Assembly: GCA_037349105.1 (NCBI GenBank)
Contig: JAYJMM010000074.1
Span: 186,001-250,000, forward strand
Source: Limnomonas spitsbergensis
Lineage: Eukaryota > Chlorophyta > Chlorophyceae > Chlamydomonadales
Direction: 5' to 3'
Length of the DNA: 64,000 nucleotides
Below, piece by piece: positions 40,660 to 49,600 of the stretch; position 1 is the first letter of the stretch; every line of letters starts with the position of its first letter. The position numbers and the translations under genes are program-made. The notes under the pieces were generated by a model that was given only the letters and a program-made list of their open reading frames with translations, was not told where the DNA came from and did no database searches.

Positions 40660-43600
40660 TTTGTCCATGCCCTGCCCTGCCCTGCCCATACCCATACCCA
40701 TACCCATGCCCATGTCCTGCCCTGCCCATGCCCTGCCATGCCCATGCCCATGCCCATGCCCTGGATGCTGACCCCGCCCACCCGTCCCACCCATCCGCCC
40801 CCACCTCGCTCACCCCTCTAGGGTCGTTAAGGAGAGCCTCACGCCGCTCAACTTCACGATCGTGCTGCCGACGGTGGTGGATCTGCTGGAGCGGGCGGTG
40901 CCCCTGGAAGGCCATGCCGGCGGGCGGAGGGGCTCGGAGCAGCGCCTGGGTCACCCCCTGCTGCTCCCGGAGCTGATGGGGCTGCTGTTGGCAGGTACAG
41001 AAGCAGCAGAGTTGTATAATTACCGTAGTCACGGACGTGTTTCGTTGTTTTTGAAGTTCGTTGTTGTTTAAAAAGTCACTGTTTTGGCAATTTTTTTATT
41101 CGTTGCCCCTCACCATGAAAAATTCCAGTCATAAGCATTTTCACACTTGATTTCGTTGCTCCCTGGACAACGATCAAGACAACGAAATACTGCCGTGACT
41201 ACGGTATGTTGTGTCAAAAACGTTGCGCAAGGTGGGGTTGGCTGCCCCCCGCTCCAGCTCCTCTAAGGTATGTTGTGTAATCATGGCAGGTGCAGAAGCA
41301 ACGGAGTTGTGTAATCATGATTGGTGGCGCGAATCCCCAGATGCGTTTTGTGATGTGTATTGGATTTCCAATCTCCAAATTTGTAGAATCTGGCTGGTAT
41401 TCATTTTAATATAAGGCTGACAAGGATGAAGCAAAAGCCTTACCTTTCCCTCCTCAGTCCCCCCCCCCCCTCCCGGCCTCTATGATCCTACCTCCTTATG
41501 GTGGCTGAGTCTACCATGTTCACGTATCCTCCTCAAACACCCCTCTCCACTTACGTGGTACTCTGAACCCACAACCTGCAGCCGAGGAGTGGTTGGAGCT
41601 GCTGTGGATGGGCTTGCCCTGTCCCCTCCCCCCTGCCACACACCCCTCTCCACTTCCGCCACACCCTCAACCCACAACCCGCAGCCGAGGAGTGGTTGGA
41701 GCTGTGGTGGCTGGGGGTACCCTATCTTTCCTCTTGCTTTTAATATCTTACAAACTCGGTGGTGGCTGCGTCTGTCATGTGCATCCCTCTCCACACACAC
41801 CGCTCCACTCACGCGCCGTACCCTGAACCCACAACCCGCAGCCGAGGAGTGGTTGGAGCTGTGGTGGCTGGGCATGTCCCGCGGGCCCCGGGCCGGGGAG
41901 CTGCAATGGCAGGTGTTTAAACACGAGGCGTGGTACCAGGTCGTCTCCATGCTGTGCAGGGTCATCAAGAACCCAAACCTGGAGGTCGGTGAAGGGGGGG
42001 GGGGCAGGTTGGGGACTTGTATTTGTTTTGAAAGTAATTACGGCTGTCAGTAAAATATTAATGGCGCTGCGTGTATGCTATGCCGGGTCATCAAGAACCC
42101 CAACCGGGAGGTCGGTGAAGGGGGGCAGGTTGGGGAATTCTCTTTGTGTGTACAGGGATCGAAAGCAATGATTGGAAGCAATGGCAGATGTCGGGAAATG
42201 CTTGATGGAGAAACCTGTGTGCCGGGTTGAGGGACCCTGAACCCAAACCTTGAGGTCGGTGAAAAGGGGGGGGGGGGCGGGTTGTTACGCCCTTTGTTTG
42301 TATTGAAAGCAATGACATGTGTAGGTTAGTGCTTGATGGTGCAGCGTGTGTGCTTTGTCGAGTGACCCTGAACCCAAACCTGGAGGTACATTGAGGGGGC
42401 CTGGTTGGGAACGTTTACTTGTTCACATGGGGGGGAGGGGATATATTCGGGCATCATACATGCTTGATGCTGCGGTGTGTTTGATGGCGCAGCGTGTGCG
42501 CTGTGTTGTGTGACCCGAACCTGGAGGTCCGTGAAGGGGGTGCAGGTTTGCGGCTCCTCTTTGTTTGGACTGGGATCGGAAAAGTTGGATTGGAATCAAT
42601 GACATTTGTCAGGAAATGCTTGAAGGCGAACCTGAATCTGCACATGGAGGTCACATGAGAAGGGGGCTTGGTTGGGTATCATATACGCTTGATGCTGCGG
42701 TGTGTTCACTTTGGGGGGGAGGACATACTAGGGTATCATACATGCTGTATTGTGCGGGGTATCATGCGGGGTATCAGACATGCTGTATTGTGCGGGGTAT
42801 CATGCGGGGTATCAGACATGCTGTATTGTGCGGGGTATCATGCGGGGTATCATACATGCTGTATTGTGCGGGGTATCATGCGGGGTATCAGACATGCTGT
42901 ATTGTGCGGGGTATCATGCGGGGTATCATACATGCTGTATTGTGCGGGGTATCATGCGGGGTATCAGACATGCTGTATTGTGCGGGGTATCATGCGGGGT
43001 ATCATGCGGGGTATCAGACATGCTGTATTGTGCGGGGTATCATGCGGGGTATCAGACATGCTGTATTGTGCGGGGTATCATGCGGGGTATCAGACATGCT
43101 GTATTGTGCGGGGTATCATGCGGGGTATCAGACATGCTGTATTGTGCGGGGTATCATGCGGGGTATCAGACATGCTGTATTGTGCGGGGTATCATGCGGG
43201 GTATCAGACATGCTGTATTGTGCGGGGTATCATGCGGGGTATCATACATGCTGTATTGTGCGGGGTATCATGCGGGGTATCAGACATGCTGTATTGTGCG
43301 GGGTATCATGCGGGGTATCAGACATGCTGTATTGTGCGGGGTATCATACTAGGGTATCAGACATGCTGTATTGTGCGGGTAACCATGTGGGGTATCAGAC
43401 ATGCTGTATTGTGCGGGGTATCATGCGGGGTATCAGACATGCTGTATTGTGCGGGGTATCATGCGGGGTATCATACATGCTGTATTGTACGGGGTATCAT
43501 GCGGGGTATCATACATGCTGTATTGTGCGGGGTATCATGCGGGGTATCAGACATGCTGTATTGTGCGGGGTATCATGCGGGGTATCATACATGCTGTATT

Positions 43601-46600
43601 GTGCGGGGTATCATGCGGGGTATCAGACATGCTGTATTGTGCGGGGTATCATGCGGGGTATCATGCGGGGTATCAGACATGCTGTATTGTGCGGGGTATC
43701 ATGCGGGGTATCAGACATGCTGTATTGTGCGGGGTATCATGCGGGGTATCAGACATGCTGTATTGTGCGGGGTATCATGCGGGGTATCAGACATGCTGTA
43801 TTGTGCGGGGTATCATGCGGGGTATCAGACATGCTGTATTGTGCGGGGTATCATGCGGGGTATCAGACATGCTGTATTGTGCGGGGTATCATGCGGGGTA
43901 TCATACATGCTGTATTGTGCGGGGTATCATGCGGGGTATCAGACATGCTGTATTGTGCGGGGTATCATGCGGGGTATCAGACATGCTGTATTGTGCGGGG
44001 TATCATACTAGGGTATCAGACATGCTGTATTGTGCGGGTAACCATGTGGGGTATCAGACATGCTGTATTGTGCGGGGTATCATGCGGGGTATCAGACATG
44101 CTGTATTGTGCGGGGTATCATGCGGGGTATCATACATGCTGTATTGTACGGGGTATCATGCGGGGTATCATACATGCTGTATTGTGCGGGGTATCATGCG
44201 GGGTATCAGACATGCTGTATTGTGCGGGGTATCATACTAGGGTATCAGACATGCTGTATTGTGCGGGGTATCATGCGGGGTATCAGACATGCTGTATTGT
44301 GCGGGGTATCATGCGGGGTATCAGACATGCTGTATTGTGCGGGGTATCATACTAGGGTATCATACATGCTGTATTGTGCGGGGTATCATGCGGGGTATCA
44401 GACATGCTGTATTGTGCGGGGTATCATGCGGGGTATCAGACATGCTGTATTGTGCGGGGTATCATGCGGGGTATCATACATGCTGTATTGTGCGGGGTAT
44501 CATGCGGGGTATCAGACATGCTGTATTGTGCGGGGTATCATGCGGGGTATCATGCGGGGTATCAGACATGCTGTATTGTGCGGGGTATCATGCGGGGTAT
44601 CATACATGCTGTATTGTGCGGGGTATCATGCGGGGTATCAGACATGCTGTATTGTGCGGGGTATCATGCGGGGTATCAGACATGCTGTATTGTGCGGGGT
44701 ATCATGCGGGGTATCATACATGCTGTATTGTGCGGGGTATCATGCGGGGTATCAGACATGCTGTATTGTGCGGGGTATCATGCGGGGTATCAGACATGCT
44801 GTATTGTGCGGGGTATCATGCGGGGTATCAGACATGCTGTATTGTGCGGGGTATCATGCGGGGTATCAGACATGCTGTATTGTGCGGGGTATCATGCGGG
44901 GTATCAGACATGCTGTATTGTGCGGGGTATCATGCGGGGTATCAGACATGCTGTATTGTGCGGGGTATCATGCGAGGTATCAGACATGCTGTATTGTGCG
45001 GGGTATCATGCGGGGTATCAGACATGCTGTATTGTGCGGGGTATCATGCGGGGTATCAGACATGCTGTATTGTGCGGGGTATCATGCGGGGTATCATACA
45101 TGCTGTATTGTGCGGGGTATCATGCGGGGTATCAGACATGCTGTATTGTGCGGGGTATCATGCGGGGTATCATACATGCTGTATTGTGCGGGGTATCATG
45201 CGGGGTATCAGACATGCTGTATTGTGCGGGGTATCATGCGGGGTATCATACATGCTGTATTGTACGGGGTATCATGCGGGGTATCAGACATGCTGTATTG
45301 TGCGGGGTATCATGCGGGGTATCAGACATGCTGTATTGTGCGGGGTATCATACTAGGGTATCAGACATGCTGTATTGTGCGGGGTATCATGCGGGGTATC
45401 AGACATGCTGTATTGTGCGGGGTATCATGCGGGGTATCAGACATGCTGTATTGTACGGGGTATCATGCGGGGTATCATACATGCTGTATTGTGCGGGGTA
45501 TCATGCGGGGTATCAGACATGCTGTATTGTGCGGGGTATCATACTAGGGTATCAGACATGCTGTATTGTGCGGGGTATCATGCGGGGTATCAGACATGCT
45601 GTATTGTGCGGGGTATCATGCGGGGTATCATACATGCTGTATTGTACGGGGTATCATGTGGGGTATCATACATGCTGTATTGTGCGGGGTATCATGCGGG
45701 GTATCAGACATGCTGTATTGTGCGGGGTATCATACTAGGGTATCAGACATGCTGTATTGTGCGGGGTATCATGCGGGGTATCAGACATGCTGTATTGTGC
45801 GGGGTATCATGCGGGGTATCAGACATGCTGTATTGTGCGGGGTATCATACTAGGGTATCATACATGCTGTATTGTGCGGGGTATCATGCGGGGTATCAGA
45901 CATGCTGTATTGTGCGGGGTATCATGCGGGGTATCAGACATGCTGTATTGTGCGGGGTATCATGCGGGGTATCATACATGCTGTATTGTGCGGGGTATCA
46001 TGCGGGGTATCAGACATGCTGTATTGTGCGGGGTATCATGCGGGGTATCATACATGCTGTATTGTGCGGGGTATCATGCGGGGTATCAGACATGCTGTAT
46101 TGTGCAGGGTATCATGCGGGGTATCATACATGCTGTATTGTGCGGGGTATCATGCGGGGTATCAGACATGCTGTATTGTGCGGGGTATCATGCGGGGTAT
46201 CATACATGCTGTATTGTGCGGGGTATCATGCGGGGTATCATACATGCTGTATTGTGCGGGGTATCATGCGGGGTATCAGACATGCTGTATTGTGCGGGGT
46301 ATCATGCGGGGTATCAGACATGCTGTATTGTGCGGGGTATCATGCGGGGTATCAGACATGCTGTATTGTGTTTTTACCGAGTTTAGTGACCCTGAGCGTA
46401 AACCTGCATGTGGGTTGGTGCAGGGCAGATGGGTGGGCTACTACCCTAAACCACAAACCCTGAACCCTAAGATGGGTGGGCTCAGCGCCTGTTCCCAGAA
46501 AGGCTGTGCCCCTGCCCCGGAGAGAGCACCTGTTTCAACCCCCTGAAGAAGGCCCTGTGTTGCCTGCGGCCCCATGTCTCAACTGCGCAGACAATGCCCG

Positions 46601-49600
46601 TTTCAAAACCCCAAGAAGGGCAATGTCTATCCCGGGCCCAGATTTCCAACCCCGCAAACAACACCCGTTTCAACCCCCCCACAAGGAGGACACTGGATCT
46701 TTCCTGTTACTCTATGTCCAAGCCCTGCAGACAACATGCGTTTCCACTCCTGAACAGGGCACTGTTCCCTGAGCCCCGTGTGCCCCGTGCCCTGACCCCG
46801 CAGATCCGCAGCACAGCAGTGTCCTACTTGCAGCGCAGCGTGGTAGCTGCTGAGAAGCTGTCCATCGGGGTGGAGCAGGTGGAGCAGAGCCTCATGATGT
46901 TGTTCCTGCCGATGACCAGCGACCTCAGCCGCCTCGTGGCAGCCGGCGCCAAGGACTTCCAGCAGGTGAGGGAGAGAGGGGAGCCTGGAACAGAACGCTG
47001 AGCCAAAGGATGAAAAACGTGGGGCAGGGGTCGGAAGCAGGACGGGTGAGAGAGGGGAGCCTGGAACAGAACACCGAGCCAATAGGTGACTGGAACAGAA
47101 CCAGTGCTGTGTAGCTGAATTTGCCCTACAGATACGGTGGCTGAAACTCATCTACGCAATCCAGCCACCGTAAGGATCGGAACCGTCACTAGCACTGAAG
47201 AAAACACCGAGCCCAAAGGTGAAAAGGAACGCGGGGCAGAGGTTGGAGGCAGGACAGGTCAGACATGGCTGATGAGGGCAGGCGGGAGGTCCGGCAGGAG
47301 TATTGTTTCCACTTGCTGGAAATCCGAGAGGTGATACTTACCCCCCAATTAAATAAGTAAACAAATAACTTACCCCCCACCACCTTATCCCTCTCAACTC
47401 GACATCTGTTTTTTTATGGTATGATGCGAGGAGGGCGGGGGCAAAAGTAAGCCAGGGACCCCATCCCCCCCCCAAAAAACGAGCACCCAACGAGCCTACC
47501 ACCCACCCAGACCCCCGCCTCTGGAACCCATCTTGAAATTTAAACATCTCAGTCAAAATTCAAATTAACAGGGCATGTAAGGGGTGTTTTTTGATCAGCT
47601 CGTCAAGGCGCTTCTACTGGTATATTTCAATTCGTTAGGTTGTGACATGCCAACAGTCAACTAAGAATGACTCGGATGGTTTCAGGGTGTGTCCAATGGA
47701 GCCTAGCCCTCAGTGCGGGGGGGGCAGGGGGTCATGTGGTAATTTAAGCAACATTTTAGGATGTAAATGGACTCATGTTGGCAAGAAGAACACAGAGGTG
47801 CCGCTGCCTGCCTCAACAGACCTACAGAAAAAAATGTACGAAGTTTGAAAACAAAATCCCCCCATATCTCCCACCCCCCTGGGCCAAAAACAAAAACATT
47901 TAAGAAAAAGCTATTGAACGCTCTCGTCAAGCTCTACAAAAAAGGGGGGTGGGGTCGAAATTGTTTGTTTTTGCTCCCCCCCCGGTATGGTGTTATGGTA
48001 TGCTATGGTATGGTGAATGGAGACAAGGTACCCACATTCACTCACACACATCTACCCCCCCCCCCCCCCGCCCCTCCCCCCACATTCACTCACACACATC
48101 TACCCCCCCCCCTCCCCGCCCCTCCCCCCACATTCACTCACACACATCTACCCCCCCCCCCCCCCGCCCCTCCCCCCACATTCACTCACACACATCTACC
48201 CCCCCCCCCCCCCCTCCCCCCACATTCACTCACACACATCTACCCCCCCCCCCCCCGCCCCTCCCCCCACATTCACTCACACACATCTACCGCCCCCCCC
48301 CGCCCCTCCCCCCACATTCACTCACACACATCTACCCCCCCCCCCCGCCCCTCCCCCCACATTCACTCACACACATCTACCGCCCCCCCCCCGCCCCTCT
48401 ATCCTCCTCATTCCTTACAATGTCGCTCTCCTCTCACTCCTCACTCAGTGTGATACCACGGTGCGCGAGTTGATCCGGGCCATGGTGAAGGTGGTGCTCC
48501 TGTTCGCGGAGCCCCTGCAGCAGCTGCCGGCCTTCGGTGCTGTGTGGCGGGCCATGCTCGATTGCCTTGGATCAGCCATGGTGGGTCGGGGGGGGGTGCT
48601 GGGTGCCTTAGCCTCGTTCGGGCCTTTCCTGAATTGCCTCGAAATGTGTTGGACTTCAAATTGTAAAAATCTGATGGGAGCGGCTGCAGGACATTTGCGT
48701 GACTCCCGGCATCTCTTGTAGCTGAGGTGTGCTGGTGCCTCAATCTCGTGGCCTGGCCTCTCACGAATTGCCCACTAAAAAGTCTTTAACCTCAAATTGT
48801 GAAACCCGATGGGAGCGGCTGCGGGACGTTTCTGCAAATCCTGGTCTCCCTTGTGTAGATGAGCGTATCCCTTGTGGCCGAGCGTTCAGCAGGGCCCAGC
48901 GGGTATGCACTGTCCTAAACCTTGTAGAGGAGGTGTGTCCTGAGTAGACATGCCCTGCAGACGAGGGAATGGAGGGCCTCCAGGGCCTTTCACGACCTTT
49001 TAAAGGTTTGAGCTGCATCCGTCAGACCAGCTCGCAACAGGTCCTGCAACGGCAACCAGCAATCGCCGTCCGGCGATCAGGTCCGGACCTGGTCGCAGCA
49101 GCTTCCGAACCTGTATCCCAGGGCACTTGCAGACCAGGGTGTGCATCTGAACTGCCTTTTGCCGCCCCCCCCCACTCCTGAACTTGCCTCTCTCTCCCTG
49201 TTATGAAGTGCCTTCTGCTCCCTAACTCCACTGAACCTGCCTCTCGCTCACTGTCCTGCACCTGCCTCGTTGCCCCCTGTCCTGCACCTGCCTCGTTGCC
49301 CCCTGTCCTGGACTGCGTCTTTGCCCCCTGTCTTGAACCTGCCTCTCACCCCCTTCCCCGCGCAGGCTGGGTGTGCGGGGAAGAGTGAGGTGCTGGCCGA
49401 GGCGATCCCCGAGGCGCTGAAAAACATGTTGCTGGTGCTACAAACCAGGGTGAGTGGGGAGGGGGAGGGTAATGGCAGGGTCCTCAGCCATGATGATATA
49501 GATGAGAAATATAAATCGGGAGTGCTGCACGGCTGCACGCCCCACTGTCAGTGTGTTGGAGCCTCACCCCTCAACGCTGCTGCTGCCGGGATCCAGGCTC

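Noticed and set aside
42565..46546. Several + frames of 200-600 codons rich in YHAGYQTCCIVRGIM
   Set aside because: They arise from the 38-bp satellite in all three frames; no start context, homology or splice logic.
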